Source: Prochlorococcus sp. AG-347-J14
GTDB taxonomy: Bacteria; Cyanobacteriota; Cyanobacteriia; PCC-6307; Cyanobiaceae
DNA length: 64,000 nt
Reading direction: 5' to 3'
Assembly: GCA_003281505.1 (NCBI GenBank)
Contig: QCBU01000006.1
Coordinates: 1-64,000 of the forward strand
Within the stretch, counting starts at the first letter, position 1; each line of letters begins with the position of its first letter. This document shows positions 38,897-48,101 of the stretch, one piece after another. A program made the translations under genes and the position numbers. The notes beneath the pieces are model-generated. The model searched no databases and was not told the DNA's origin. It worked only from the letters and a program-made list of their open reading frames with translations.

Positions 38897-40147
38897 ATGA
38901 ACGTAGGAGATGTTAATTACTACACCCATTCAAGCAAAACTAGATGTGTGTTTGTGGATAATAAAGAATTGCCGCTTATAAGCATTGATATTTGGTGCAA
39001 AGCAGGTTCTTCATTTGAGGATGTTGATAAAAACGGCACTGCTCATTTTCTAGAACATATGATTTTTAAAGGATCTAACAAAATAATGCCAGGTGAGTTT
39101 GACCATAAAATTGAATCACTAGGCGGATTAAGTAACGCTTCAACTGGTTATGATGATGTACATTACCATGTCTTAGTTCCACCCAGTAACTTTAAAGAAT
39201 CACTTGCTCTTTTGACAAATATTGTCGTTACTCCAGATTTTAATCATGATGAATTTATAAAAGAAAAAGGGGTAGTTATTGATGAGATAAAACAACAAAA
39301 TGATCAGCCTGAAGAAAGACTATTTAATTATTTTTTGAAAAGGGTTTGGTTAAGTCCGAATTATGCCAATCCTATCTTAGGAACTGAACATAGTATTAAA
39401 AACTTAGAGATAAATGACCTTGTTAAATTTCATAGCAAACATTACACTTCCGAAAAAATTTGTATTGCAATTGCGGGGAATCTCTCTGAAGAAATTTATA
39501 AAATTTTTGAAAAAAGTGATCTATCTGGCATAAAAGAAAGTCCAAATTTAATAAATTCAAAAAATAAACCTTCTTTAAAAATCAGGAATGGTAGAGAGTC
39601 AGTTAAGTTTGATAATTTAGAGTTTACAAGAATATTTATGGCTTGGTTTATCCCAAACCTAAATGATCAAAAAAATATTATTGGGCTTGAGATATTAGCA
39701 TCAATACTTTCTGTAGGAAGAAACAGCAGATTAGTTAAAATTTTAAAAGAAGATAGAAATCTTGTTGAATCGGTATATGTAGATGTAAATGCTGGAGAAT
39801 TAGGAGGATTATTTATAATGGAAGCAAGTTGTGAGTCCAAAGATATTGATTTAGTAGAAAAGCAAATTAATAAAACAATAAATGAGACATTAAATTATAA
39901 AACTTTGGATTTGGATGAAATAAAAAAGGCAATTAATATTGTTAAAAGTAATTATATCTTTAATTTAGAGACATCTACACAACTCTCTTCGTTTTTTGGG
40001 AATGAACTTCTTTGGGGGAGAAAATCTTCAATTAATAATTTAGAGAGTCATTTAAAATATTGGAATGACTTGGAAAACTTCAAAGAGATTACAGAATATA
40101 TCCGTGGAGAAAAATTCACTTTAGTTGCCTCCCCTGAGAAATGTTAA
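38897..40147 (+). CDS. Zinc protease of the M16 family (catalytic partner)
   Basis: A 416-aa protein with the inverted zinc motif HxxEH at residues 50-54 (TAHFLEHMIFKGS) and the downstream EKGVVIDEI glutamate. Family members (pitrilysin, processing peptidase) cleave signal or transit-like peptides inside a clamshell. The next gene, overlapping by 7 nt, encodes the partner without the zinc site, a typical heterodimer pair. No signal peptide is evident. Confidence 0.92.
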   Translation: MNVGDVNYYTHSSKTRCVFVDNKELPLISIDIWCKAGSSFEDVDKNGTAHFLEHMIFKGSNKIMPGEFDHKIESLGGLSNASTGYDDVHYHVLVPPSNFKESLALLTNIVVTPDFNHDEFIKEKGVVIDEIKQQNDQPEERLFNYFLKRVWLSPNYANPILGTEHSIKNLEINDLVKFHSKHYTSEKICIAIAGNLSEEIYKIFEKSDLSGIKESPNLINSKNKPSLKIRNGRESVKFDNLEFTRIFMAWFIPNLNDQKNIIGLEILASILSVGRNSRLVKILKEDRNLVESVYVDVNAGELGGLFIMEASCESKDIDLVEKQINKTINETLNYKTLDLDEIKKAINIVKSNYIFNLETSTQLSSFFGNELLWGRKSSINNLESHLKYWNDLENFKEITEYIRGEKFTLVASPEKC

Positions 40148-41358
40148 AAAAATATTTTTTAGATAATAAAAAAAGGAATTTTTCAACTGCTTCAATTTGG
40201 ATTAAAGGGGGGAGTGATATGGATAGTACTGGCAAAAAAGGGATAAACAAGATCCTTTGTTCATTACTTACCAGAGGATGTGAAGGTTTTAACAATTTCA
40301 ATCTTTCTGAGTATATTGAATCCTATGGAGCAGAATTAAATCAAGAAATATTTGAAGATGGTATTTCAATAAGTATTAAATCCCTAAATGATCACTTCAA
40401 CAAATTATACCCATTACTAGATTTAATTATTGATAAGCCAACCCTCTCGCAAATTGAATTTAAAAAAGTAAAGAAATCTTCTATTGATTTTATAAAGAAA
40501 GATAGAGAGAATCCATTCAATATATGTTTTGAAAAATGGAGAAAAAAAGTTTACTCGAATCATCCTTATGCCTTTAGCACAATAGGCATCGCAGATGATA
40601 TCTCAAAGATTACCTATAAAGATGTTTTGGACGAGTTTAATAATTTCAAAAGTAGAGATAAATATTTAATTTCCAATAATCCCGAAATAAATGGAGAAAA
40701 TATTGGAACATTAGAAAAAAAATTCTTAAAAGAAAAATCGGATCCTTTAAATCATAATCTAAATACTATTAATAGATTTGATTACATTGATAATGATTCA
40801 AATCAAACAATAATAATGATGGGGGACCAAACTTGCTCGCGAAGAAGTAGTGAATATTTTCCACTTAAGGTTTTGGAGTCATATTTATCTTACGGAATGA
40901 GCGCTGCTTTGTTTAAACTCTTTAGAGAAAAACATGGTATCACTTACGATTTAGGTGTTTATTATCCTATCAGGAGCGGAAATGCTCCATTTTTAATTTA
41001 TTTATCCGTATCCAATGAGCAAGCACTATTTGCTTTTGAACTTTTATCAAAACTATGGAAAAATTTACTATTTAATCCAATAGCTGATGCTGAAATATTT
41101 TTAGCAAAAGAAAAACTAAAAGGCTCTTTTTTATTAGGAAATCAATCACTAGATGAAATTTTACAGAGAAACATACAGTTAGTTAGTTATGGTATTGCAC
41201 CAATTTCTGAGATTGATTTAAATTCAAAAATAGAGGAGATATCTTCGGTAGATATTTTTAAATTAACTAATAAGTATTTTTCTAAACCTTTTCTGAGTAT
41301 TTCTGGAAATAAAAATATTTGTCTAGAAATTTCTAATAAGTGGAAGAAAAACTTTTAA
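40141..41358 (+). CDS. M16-family peptidase partner without the zinc motif
   Basis: A 405-aa protein of the M16 fold. No HxxEH is present; the equivalent stretch reads KILCSLLTRGCEGFNN. The R/Y pair region near the C-terminal half (ALFKLFREKHGITYDLGVYYPI) is present, as in the non-catalytic half of two-subunit M16 enzymes. It should complete the active site of the partner encoded by the overlapping upstream gene. Its stop lies 2 nt from the sipA stop on the opposite strand. Confidence 0.9.
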   Translation: MLKKYFLDNKKRNFSTASIWIKGGSDMDSTGKKGINKILCSLLTRGCEGFNNFNLSEYIESYGAELNQEIFEDGISISIKSLNDHFNKLYPLLDLIIDKPTLSQIEFKKVKKSSIDFIKKDRENPFNICFEKWRKKVYSNHPYAFSTIGIADDISKITYKDVLDEFNNFKSRDKYLISNNPEINGENIGTLEKKFLKEKSDPLNHNLNTINRFDYIDNDSNQTIIMMGDQTCSRRSSEYFPLKVLESYLSYGMSAALFKLFREKHGITYDLGVYYPIRSGNAPFLIYLSVSNEQALFAFELLSKLWKNLLFNPIADAEIFLAKEKLKGSFLLGNQSLDEILQRNIQLVSYGIAPISEIDLNSKIEEISSVDIFKLTNKYFSKPFLSISGNKNICLEISNKWKKNF

Positions 41359-41359
41359 G

Positions 41360-41569
41360 TCAGTTTTTTTCAATCTTATCAATATCGATTAAAAACGAAC
41401 CTCTTCTAAACTTTACTTCAACAGTATCTGGGGATTTAATTGAAAGGATTTCCCCAATTTCATCAATTGCCACTAGATCAGGTGGTCTTAACATCGGCAT
41501 ATTATCTGATGTCTTCAAATAAGAGACTGGGGCAATCAACTTAACCTTATCGTTAATCTCAAATTTCAT
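41360..41569 (-). CDS. sipA: SipA-like regulatory protein (DUF3148)
   Basis: A 69-aa protein with an SH3-like pattern: INDKVKLIAPVSYLKTSDNM, PMLRPPDLVAIDEIGEIL and VKFRRGSFLIDIDKIE. It matches the small cyanobacterial SipA family, whose founder binds the sensor histidine kinase NblS (Hik33) and boosts its kinase activity in light and stress signalling. It faces the M16 pair tail to tail and has its own gap to the divergent ftsH gene. I considered NdhO and PsaE (similar size) and rejected both from the motif order. Confidence 0.8.
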   Translation of the reverse strand: MKFEINDKVKLIAPVSYLKTSDNMPMLRPPDLVAIDEIGEILSIKSPDTVEVKFRRGSFLIDIDKIEKN

Positions 41570-41676
41570 TTATAAGTTTGATACATTAAAGAGTAATATA
41601 AGCATAAAGTTAGAGCAAATATCAACGAAATGCACTGATTCAGTCTAGAATCCTAGAATTGACTTTCTACAAATTA

Positions 41677-43590
41677 ATGAATCAGAAATTTAAAACATTA
41701 ATTTTATGGGCTTTACCTATACTTTTAGTAATAGCGCTTTCCTACCAATTTTTATCTTCAAGCAACGTTGATTCACTTAAATCTAATGGGACTACTGTTG
41801 CACCAAGAAATTCTGCGGTAGCAAGAGTTAGTTACGGTAGATTTTTAGATTACATTAATTCAGGAAGGGTTACATCTGTTGATATTTTTGAAGGAGGCAG
41901 AAATGCAGTTATAGAGACAATAGATTCGGATTTAGATAATAAAGTTCAAAGGTTGCGTGTAGATCTTCCCGGCTTAACACCAGAGCTTATAAATATCTTA
42001 AAAAATGAGGGGATCAGTTTTGACGTTCATCCAATTAAAACAGCCCCTCCAGCATTAGGAATTCTGGGTAATTTACTCTTCCCAGCTATCTTAATTGGAG
42101 GTCTAATTTTATTAGCCAGGAGATCTAATGGAATGCCTGGAGGTCCTGGCCAAGCAATGCAGTTTGGAAAAACAAAGGCAAGATTTGCAATGGAAGCTGA
42201 GACAGGAGTTGTCTTCGATGATGTCGCAGGTGTTAATGAAGCCAAGCAGGATTTGCAAGAAGTTGTCACTTTTCTGAAAAAACCCGAGAAATTTACTTCA
42301 GTTGGAGCGAGAATCCCGAAGGGTGTTTTATTGGTAGGACCTCCTGGTACAGGTAAAACACTTTTAGCAAAAGCTATTGCAGGTGAAGCTGGTGTTCCAT
42401 TCTTCTCATTATCAGGCTCTGAATTTGTCGAAATGTTTGTAGGTGTGGGTGCTAGTAGAGTAAGAGACCTTTTTAAAAGAGCTAAAGAGAATAGTCCTTG
42501 TTTAATTTTTATTGATGAAATTGATGCTGTTGGAAGGCAAAGAGGTGCTGGCATCGGTGGAGGTAATGATGAAAGAGAACAAACTCTCAATCAATTGCTT
42601 ACAGAAATGGATGGCTTTGAAGGTAATAGTGGCATAATAATCATTGCAGCAACAAACAGACCCGATGTTCTTGACTCAGCTTTAATGAGACCTGGCAGAT
42701 TTGATAGGCAGGTAACTGTAGATGCACCTGATATCAAGGGCAGGCTATCAATATTAAAGGTTCATGCTAGGAATAAGAAACTTCAAGAGGATTTAACACT
42801 TGAAAGCATCGCTAGAAGGACTCCAGGATTTACTGGAGCAGATTTGGCAAATTTATTAAATGAGGCTGCTATACTAACTGCCAGGAGAAGAAAAGACTCA
42901 ATCAGTATTTCAGAAATAGACGACTCCGTAGACAGAATTGTCGCAGGAATGGAAGGTTCTCCATTAACAGATGGTAGAAGCAAGAGATTAATTGCTTATC
43001 ATGAAGTTGGCCATGCACTAATAGGTTCATTAGTAAAAGCTCATGACCCTGTACAAAAAGTGACAGTTATTCCTAGAGGCCAGGCTAAAGGCTTAACTTG
43101 GTTTACACCAGATGATGAACAAACACTAGTAAGCAGAGCTCAGCTTAAGGCAAGAATAATGGGTGCTTTAGGAGGAAGGGCTGCTGAAGATGTAGTTTTT
43201 GGAGAAGGTGAGATTACAACAGGAGCTGGAGGTGATTTCCAACAAGTTGCTTCTATGGCCAGACAAATGGTTACAAGATTCGGAATGAGTAATTTAGGTC
43301 CTATTGCTTTAGAAAGTGGAAATCAAGAAGTTTTTGTTGGTAGAGATTTAATGACTAGAAGTGAAGTTTCTGATTCAATTTCTAAACAAATTGATGAAAG
43401 TGTAAGAGTTATGGTTAAGGAATGTTATAAAGAAACATACGATATAGTAAGTAAAAATAGAGAAGCTATGGACAAAATAGTTGATATATTAATTGAAAAA
43501 GAAACATTAGACGGTGAGGAATTTGTAAATATTCTTTCTAAATACACTACTATTCCTGTTAAAGAAAGAACTCCTCAATTATTAAGTTAG
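41677..43590 (+). CDS. ftsH: ATP-dependent zinc metalloprotease FtsH
   Basis: A full-length FtsH of 637 aa from the ATG at 41677 (a TTG at 41659 would add six residues). Numbered from that TTG, two membrane segments lie at about 14-30 and 134-152. The AAA Walker A is GPPGTGKT (227-234), Walker [31 protein letters not shown], and the zinc site HEVGH (448-452). In cyanobacteria FtsH complexes remove damaged D1 in photosystem II repair. Its stop overlaps the end of clpP by 4 nt on the opposite strand. Confidence 0.97.
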   Translation: MNQKFKTLILWALPILLVIALSYQFLSSSNVDSLKSNGTTVAPRNSAVARVSYGRFLDYINSGRVTSVDIFEGGRNAVIETIDSDLDNKVQRLRVDLPGLTPELINILKNEGISFDVHPIKTAPPALGILGNLLFPAILIGGLILLARRSNGMPGGPGQAMQFGKTKARFAMEAETGVVFDDVAGVNEAKQDLQEVVTFLKKPEKFTSVGARIPKGVLLVGPPGTGKTLLAKAIAGEAGVPFFSLSGSEFVEMFVGVGASRVRDLFKRAKENSPCLIFIDEIDAVGRQRGAGIGGGNDEREQTLNQLLTEMDGFEGNSGIIIIAATNRPDVLDSALMRPGRFDRQVTVDAPDIKGRLSILKVHARNKKLQEDLTLESIARRTPGFTGADLANLLNEAAILTARRRKDSISISEIDDSVDRIVAGMEGSPLTDGRSKRLIAYHEVGHALIGSLVKAHDPVQKVTVIPRGQAKGLTWFTPDDEQTLVSRAQLKARIMGALGGRAAEDVVFGEGEITTGAGGDFQQVASMARQMVTRFGMSNLGPIALESGNQEVFVGRDLMTRSEVSDSISKQIDESVRVMVKECYKETYDIVSKNREAMDKIVDILIEKETLDGEEFVNILSKYTTIPVKERTPQLLS

Positions 43591-44174
43591 ATCTTAATTG
43601 GTTTCTTATCTAATACGAGATCAATTAATCCGTACTCAACCGCTTCGTTTGGAGACATATAAAAATCTCTATCTGTATCTTCTTTTATAGTGTCATAATC
43701 TTTCCCAGTTCTTTCAGATAATTCAGTATTAAGGCGTTCTTTTAAAAACAAAATTTCATCTGCTTGAATCCTTATGTCACTGGCCTGTCCCCTAGCCCCT
43801 CCGAGTGGTTGATGAATCATAATTCTGGAATGTCTAAGGCTGCTTCTTTTACCTTTTGTGCCTGCTGCTAGTAAAAATGCACCCATGCTAGCCGCTAAAC
43901 CTACACAAACTGTATGAATGTCGGGTTTAACATGTTGCATTGTGTCGAAGATACCCAAGCCATCATAAACTGATCCTCCTGGAGAATTTATATACATATA
44001 GATATCTTTATCCGGGTCCTCTGCTTCAAGGAATAATAATTGAGCAACAATTCTATTGGCAGTTTCACTGGTAACTTGTTCTCCCAAAAAGATTATTCTC
44101 TCTCTTAATAGTCTCGAATAAATATCAAAGACTCTTTCACTGCCACCAGATTCTTCTAATACTAAAGGGATCAT
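43587..44174 (-). CDS. clpP: ATP-dependent Clp protease proteolytic subunit
   Basis: A 195-aa serine peptidase with a full catalytic triad: Ser96 in GLAASMGAF, His121 in [10 protein letters not shown] and Asp170 in [28 protein letters not shown] forms the oxyanion region. Cyanobacteria have several ClpP/ClpR subunits; the intact triad makes this a ClpP and not ClpR. It converges on ftsH with a 4-nt overlap. Confidence 0.95.
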   Translation of the reverse strand: MIPLVLEESGGSERVFDIYSRLLRERIIFLGEQVTSETANRIVAQLLFLEAEDPDKDIYMYINSPGGSVYDGLGIFDTMQHVKPDIHTVCVGLAASMGAFLLAAGTKGKRSSLRHSRIMIHQPLGGARGQASDIRIQADEILFLKERLNTELSERTGKDYDTIKEDTDRDFYMSPNEAVEYGLIDLVLDKKPIKI

Positions 44175-44254
44175 AATAATATTTATCTGTTTATTAGATA
44201 TTAACGATATTGAGTCAACATACGCTAACCTTATTAAGGTTTACATATAAAAAA

Positions 44255-44866
44255 TTGAAAGAAAAATTGACTGTTTCAGATAGCAAAAAGTTATTTCATG
44301 AAAAATTCCCTTTCGTCATTCCTGGTTTATATAAAAGAATAGTTGATGAAATGCTTGTAGAACTAAATCTGCTAAACCATCAAAATGAATTCAAGCAAGA
44401 TTATCTTTTTTGTGTTGGTCTCACTGAAACGTTCAAAGAATTAATGAAAGGATATCAACCTCAGAAACACTTGGATCTTCTTTTTGAATCTTTATGCTGT
44501 TCATCAAATTTTGAAGCGAAGGAAATTAATGAAATATCTCAAAAATCTCAAAAAGAATTCAAGAATAAAACATCTAGCGATATTTTGAAATTATTACTAG
44601 AAAGAAGCAATTCTAAACTTTATCCATCAAGGATTTTGAACTTAGCGATATATATATTAATTTCAAACGCCCAAGATCTTAAAGAGAAAGATGAATCAGA
44701 GACAAATAAGATGATTTCTGATATTTTTGAAAAATTAAACTTATCTGCCAATAAAGCAGAAAAAGATATTGGAATTTATAAAAGCAGTATTTCAAAAATG
44801 GAACAAGCAAAAGAATTAATTGAAGAGCTCAGGACTAAAGACAAGAAAAAAGAAAAAGAAAAATAA
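44255..44866 (+). CDS. thf1: Photosystem II biogenesis protein Psb29/Thf1
   Basis: About 203 aa. The frame is open back to a TTG at 44210, but the family starts shortly before the block TVSDSKKLFHEKFPFVIPGLY, so the TTG at 44255 (or 44267) is preferred. KRIVDEMLVELNLL and DYLFCVGLTETFKELMKGY are further signatures, and the C-terminal half is a coiled coil ending in a lysine-rich tail. Thf1 keeps FtsH levels up and supports photosystem II repair; ftsH itself is 0.7 kb away. Confidence 0.9.
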   Translation: MKEKLTVSDSKKLFHEKFPFVIPGLYKRIVDEMLVELNLLNHQNEFKQDYLFCVGLTETFKELMKGYQPQKHLDLLFESLCCSSNFEAKEINEISQKSQKEFKNKTSSDILKLLLERSNSKLYPSRILNLAIYILISNAQDLKEKDESETNKMISDIFEKLNLSANKAEKDIGIYKSSISKMEQAKELIEELRTKDKKKEKEK

Positions 44867-44869
44867 TAT

Positions 44870-45010
44870 TTATTTTTTTAATCTTTTTTTATCTTTCCAA
44901 GAGACATAGGATATATAAATTACAGCTAATGTTATAAATATAAGTAAAACAAACGATGTTAGGATAAGAAATTTACTTAAATAGACTTCATCAGTTAAAA
45001 ATGAAATCAT
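44870..45010 (-). CDS. 46-aa single-helix membrane protein coupled to petN (possibly NdhP-like)
   Basis: The ATG at 45010 overlaps the petN stop (ATGA), so translation is coupled. The protein has one hydrophobic segment (about residues 13-36, [21 protein letters not shown]) and a basic end, [10 protein letters not shown]. One small NDH-1 subunit, NdhP, has as I recall the same make-up (a single helix then a W-[KR]-D-[KR] tail), but I cannot confirm the match. It would in any case be a thylakoid or plasma-membrane peptide made with PetN. It ends 3 nt from thf1 (convergent). Confidence 0.75.
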
Positions 45011-45108
45011 ATATCAATGGAACCATCACCATTTCTACCCCAAACAACCATGGCAATTGAAAAAGTAAAAATTGCAGCCAATGCTGCCCAACCTATTTGA
45101 AAGATCAT
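45007..45108 (-). CDS. petN: Cytochrome b6f complex subunit 8 (PetN)
   Basis: A 33-aa single-helix protein, [19 protein letters not shown], followed by [11 protein letters not shown]. The WAAL...FTFS....VVWGR pattern is that of PetN (Ycf6), an essential small subunit that stabilises the cytochrome b6f complex in the thylakoid membrane. The TGA stop overlaps the ATG of the next small membrane protein. Confidence 0.9.
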
Positions 45109-45223
45109 TAAATTTTGATTACTAGTATAAATATAACAGAACTTCAAATTTTTTAATCATTTTAAAGCTAAAGTTAATTTCTCAGAAACAAAATTTTCTC
45201 AATAGAATAAGAATAAATCTAAA

Positions 45224-45502
45224 TTGGGAAGGTTAGTTTTAAATCATAGTACTAATATAGAAGGTCTAATTCCAATACTCCAAAAGTTAGCACTGGACAT
45301 TAATATCAAAACAATAACTCCAGCTGCTATTTCAAGATCCAGGGGAAGATCATCTAAATTGATAATTAGATTATCAGTGAAAACTATAAACGGATATAAA
45401 GCAATAGCAAGAAAGGGGAAAACAGCTCAAGAAGTTTTTATTTCAACAGACTTAAGTAAAGATGAATTAAAACAATTAATAGATACTTATAATAGAAACT
45501 AA
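45224..45502 (+). CDS. DUF2103-family predicted metal-binding protein
   Basis: A 92-aa protein. It begins with a TTG start and then GRLVLNHSTNIEGLIPILQKL, continues with TITPAAISRSRGRSS, and ends GYKAIARKGKTAQEVFISTD. These blocks fit the DUF2103 family widely present in cyanobacteria. The KARKGKTAQEVF-like block suggests nucleic-acid or phosphate contact. Function is unknown. It lies alone between petN and the small-gene strip. Confidence 0.8.
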   Translation: MGRLVLNHSTNIEGLIPILQKLALDINIKTITPAAISRSRGRSSKLIIRLSVKTINGYKAIARKGKTAQEVFISTDLSKDELKQLIDTYNRN

Positions 45503-45543
45503 TTAAATTAAAGATAATTTGAAAATAGTAAGGGAGAGAACAA

Positions 45544-45750
45544 ATGAAATTGGTACTAAATTCTTCTTTGTTTTTATTGGCTTTTTTTTCATTTAGTAGT
45601 GAATCATTCTCACTTACTGACTACCAACTGAAAAGATTTTGCGCAAAAGAGAAAAGAGTAACTTTATGTATCAAGAAATTACAAGAGAAAAGATCTGATC
45701 TCCAAAGAGGGAAGCTAATTGAAATACCGGTTACACCTTACAGACGATAA
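45544..45750 (+). CDS. Small exported protein (68 aa) of unknown function
   Basis: A strong Shine-Dalgarno-like AAGGGAGAG lies 5 nt before the ATG. A 20-residue signal peptide (MKLVLNSSLFLLAFFSFSS) is followed by a short mature part with two cysteines (RFCAKEK and TLCIKK) and a basic end. A single disulfide and export are likely. No family is recognised. Confidence 0.7.
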   Translation: MKLVLNSSLFLLAFFSFSSESFSLTDYQLKRFCAKEKRVTLCIKKLQEKRSDLQRGKLIEIPVTPYRR

Positions 45751-45763
45751 TTAAAAATTGAAT

Positions 45764-46033
45764 TTAAATTTCAAATTCTGATTCGAAGAGTTTAAAAGCT
45801 TTTTTATAATTCGTAAGAAGTTCTTCTGAATTATCAGAAAATCCTTGTATATCATAATTTTCTTTTAATTCATCATATAAGTAAACTACTTTGTTAAAAG
45901 CGCTCATATATTCTTTTTGTATGTCTTCATCATCGATATCATAGATTTTTGCCAATACTAGTTCGACATTTTTTTTGGATGAATATATTTTTCTCTCAAA
46001 CTCTTTATTTAACTTCCTTCTTTTTTTTGCCAT
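45764..46033 (-). CDS. Hypothetical helical protein (89 aa)
   Basis: An 89-aa protein with a basic start (MAKKRRKLNKEFERKI) and an acidic remainder rich in Tyr, Lys and Asp, predicted helical by eye. It contains no known motif. It is convergent with the small exported gene (14 nt gap). Confidence 0.6.
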   Translation of the reverse strand: MAKKRRKLNKEFERKIYSSKKNVELVLAKIYDIDDEDIQKEYMSAFNKVVYLYDELKENYDIQGFSDNSEELLTNYKKAFKLFESEFEI

Positions 46034-46163
46034 TTAAAAATTTTTAAATACAGATTAACAATACTCAAATTCATAGATAAATTAAATTAAAACTTATTAA
46101 AATAAAAAAATAGTTTCCAAATCAAAATAAAACCTCTACATTCCAAATAAATCATTCGATGAT

Positions 46164-46601
46164 ATGAGTAAAAAAGAAACAACTAATTCTAAAGAGGTTA
46201 GAAACCAAAATTATGAAGCCAAGAAAATGAATACTTCCGAAAACTATAAGAAAAAGAAAGAGAAGGACCTTCCATGGTGGGTAGAGTTATTATTTGTTCA
46301 AATAGGATTACCAGATAAATTACTAATAAAAATATTAAAAGCCCAAAAAACATCAAAAGATTTTATTAAAAATGATAAAAAATCATTAATAAAATTTTTG
46401 TTTATAATTTCTACATTGGCATATTTTTATCCTGTTATTAAGCATGCAAATAACAAATTAGATTGTGAAGCTATTGCCAAGAATTATATTATTAAAAACA
46501 AAAATACAATTGGAATTAACAATAGGGAAATAAAAATGTTATCTACAAATTTTTGTTACGGCGGCGAAGAAATCTATGAAATAGAAAATTTAAAAAATTA
46601 A
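46164..46601 (+). CDS. Membrane protein of unknown function (145 aa)
   Basis: A 145-aa protein. A very basic N-terminal third (KKETTNSKEVRNQN to KKKKEKDLPWW) leads to a possible short amphipathic segment, LPWWVELLFVQIGLPDKLL. A transmembrane helix follows at about residues 81-96 (FLFIISTLAYFYPVI), then an outer domain with two cysteines (KLDCEAIAKNY and NFCYGGEEIYE). The cysteines probably pair in the periplasm. No homologous family comes to mind. Confidence 0.6.
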   Translation: MSKKETTNSKEVRNQNYEAKKMNTSENYKKKKEKDLPWWVELLFVQIGLPDKLLIKILKAQKTSKDFIKNDKKSLIKFLFIISTLAYFYPVIKHANNKLDCEAIAKNYIIKNKNTIGINNREIKMLSTNFCYGGEEIYEIENLKN

Positions 46602-46682
46602 ATCTTTAATTATTTTTTATTAATAACCATCCCAATATTATGATAGTAATTATGAGTTTAATAAAGTTAAAATTTTGATCCT

Positions 46683-46859
46683 ATGATTGATATAAAACAA
46701 AAGAAGGAAAACGTAAAAATGCATTTAAAAGATTTGAGGCAAAACTTAAAGAAAATGCATTTGGAAGTTACAGAAGAATTAGTATTGCCCAAGCCAGATG
46801 ATGTAAAAATTTTGATAAATAAAATGGATAAACTACTAAAATTAATAGAATCAAAATAA
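46683..46859 (+). CDS. 58-aa small protein, member of a two-copy family
   Basis: An ATG at 46683 opens 58 codons without a signal peptide. The last 40 residues align without gaps with the small protein at 48102-48299: both show R-x-x-L-[KR]-x-M-H, a Glu, L-P, a Lys, then D-x-L-L-x-L-x-x-x-K. The shared pattern is helical with a central LP kink. This supports it as a real gene and as half of a paralogous pair. Function is unknown. Confidence 0.65.
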   Translation: MIDIKQKKENVKMHLKDLRQNLKKMHLEVTEELVLPKPDDVKILINKMDKLLKLIESK

Positions 46860-46900
46860 ACTATAATTTTACTTATCTTGAATTATCAAAAGTTAAAAGA

Positions 46901-47251
46901 ATGAACATAATTAAATATTTTTCACAAATAATCCTAATTGCAGTTTTCTTAAGTTCTTGTAGGACATCAATTAATAAAGATTATCCCTTACAAAATTTGG
47001 AAAAAAATATTAAAGAGAGCCCTAATCCAGAAAAGAAAAGAATGGAAATAAATTTTTCCTGTGGAGAAGATGGTATTTCAGAATACTTAGATGATGGATG
47101 GAAAATTTTAAAAGAAGATATCCAAGAAAAAATTTGTACCTGGAAATCTGTTCCCGCTACAAAAGATTGTAATATGGAAAAAGATAAAGGATGCAAAATA
47201 ACAAAGCCAGATAAAATAGGTGAAGAGAAAATTTATTTATTAGAAAAATAA
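46901..47251 (+). CDS. Small lipoprotein (116 aa)
   Basis: The N-terminus MNIIKYFSQIILIAVFLSSC is a lipoprotein signal with a lipobox cysteine at residue 20. The mature part holds four further cysteines (FSCGEDG, KICTWK, DCNMEK and GCKITK), suggesting two disulfides, and DDGWKILKEDIQEK. It is probably attached to the outer leaflet of the inner or the outer membrane. No family is recognised. It is located in the strip of small genes. Confidence 0.65.
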   Translation: MNIIKYFSQIILIAVFLSSCRTSINKDYPLQNLEKNIKESPNPEKKRMEINFSCGEDGISEYLDDGWKILKEDIQEKICTWKSVPATKDCNMEKDKGCKITKPDKIGEEKIYLLEK

Positions 47252-47260
47252 ATTTAAATT

Positions 47261-47389
47261 ATGACTCCTAAATCAGAATACCTAGTTGATTTAATTTTTA
47301 AGAAATTAATAAACTATAAGAAAAAAAAAATATTTTTAGAGAAAGAAAATTTGGATAAATTTATTATTTCTCTTTTCAAAGAAAACTGA
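47261..47389 (+). CDS. Hypothetical 42-aa basic protein
   Basis: An ATG at 47261, 9 nt after the lipoprotein stop, opens 42 codons (start MTPKSEYLVDLIFKKLINY, then KKKKIFLEKENLDKF). It is short and very basic with amphipathic spacing. Only its position directly after the lipoprotein gene supports it. Confidence 0.4.
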   Translation: MTPKSEYLVDLIFKKLINYKKKKIFLEKENLDKFIISLFKEN

Positions 47390-47443
47390 ATACATGATTA
47401 ACTTATTACAACTGGTATAGTTAGATTAATTTTTTAAATAAAT

Positions 47444-47539
47444 ATGGATAATTTTTCTTCACTGACTATTGTTTTAACAATAATTTTTATTCTAAGTCTT
47501 TATTTTTTATTTAAAGCCACTTCGAGTACAAAGAATTAG
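47444..47539 (+). CDS. Hypothetical 31-aa single-helix membrane peptide
   Basis: An ATG at 47444 opens 31 codons, with a hydrophobic segment of about 17 residues (TIVLTIIFILSLYFLFK) followed by a short polar tail, ATSSTKN. The composition is that of small thylakoid or plasma-membrane peptides. AT-rich sequence can produce such frames by chance, so support is moderate to weak. Confidence 0.4.
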   Translation: MDNFSSLTIVLTIIFILSLYFLFKATSSTKN

Positions 47540-47558
47540 AAAAAATTTTTTTCCATTA

Positions 47559-47741
47559 TTAAATAATCGGATCATCTCTTAGAAGTAAAATTGTATGTTT
47601 ACTTAAACCATCATTAATCCATTCCTTATATTCCTCCAAAACGCACCTTTTATCAGAGTTACTTAATAGATTAATTCTTTTTTTTGCATTTTCTAAAGCT
47701 AATTTAATACAGAATTTATAATCATTGGAGTTTTCTTGCAT
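47559..47741 (-). CDS. Hypothetical 60-aa protein
   Basis: A 60-aa protein with two cysteines (YKFCIKLA and DKRCVLEE) and a helical look (LALENAKKRINLLSN). No signal peptide, membrane helix or known motif. It is a member of the small-gene strip. Confidence 0.5.
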   Translation of the reverse strand: MQENSNDYKFCIKLALENAKKRINLLSNSDKRCVLEEYKEWINDGLSKHTILLLRDDPII

Positions 47742-47883
47742 AAGTTTTTTATTGAATAATAGTAAAATTAGACACTTACTCTGTATTGAAAATTACAATA
47801 ACAAACGTTGATTTGATAAGAGTATCAAGCAATACGGAAGAATTTTTAATATATTTGTGATAATAAAATTTTAAGAAACATTT

Positions 47884-48078
47884 ATGTCATACGAAGCAGG
47901 CAGTAAAGAATGTAGGCATTTAATTGAAGCCAAGGAAAGTCTTCTATCAGCATTAGATGCGTTAAGCAATATTAATTCTACCGATCTAATACAAATCCAA
48001 ATAAAAGAAATTTACAATAAATTGGAAAAAATGCATGATAATCGAAAAAAAATTGAATCAGCTACAAATTATCTTTGA
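47884..48078 (+). CDS. Hypothetical 64-aa helical protein
   Basis: A 64-aa protein, MSYEAGSKECRHLIEAKESL at the start and then heptad-like leucines (LSALDALSNI, IKEIYNKLEKMH). It is probably a small helical bundle or coiled coil, cytoplasmic. No family is recognised. Confidence 0.5.
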   Translation: MSYEAGSKECRHLIEAKESLLSALDALSNINSTDLIQIQIKEIYNKLEKMHDNRKKIESATNYL

Positions 48079-48101
48079 ATATATTCAAATCAACTCGAAT
48101 T

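Noticed and set aside
41360..41569. The 69-aa protein as NdhO or PsaE
   Set aside because: Both are similar in size and basic/SH3-like, but the PMLRPPDLVAIDEIG and VKFRRGSFL blocks are those of the SipA (DUF3148) family.
46602..46682. A hydrophobic minus-strand frame in the gap before the 58-aa gene
   Set aside because: An in-frame TAG lies just upstream and there is no ATG or GTG, with a TTG only near the end; the hydrophobic look follows from AT-rich sequence.
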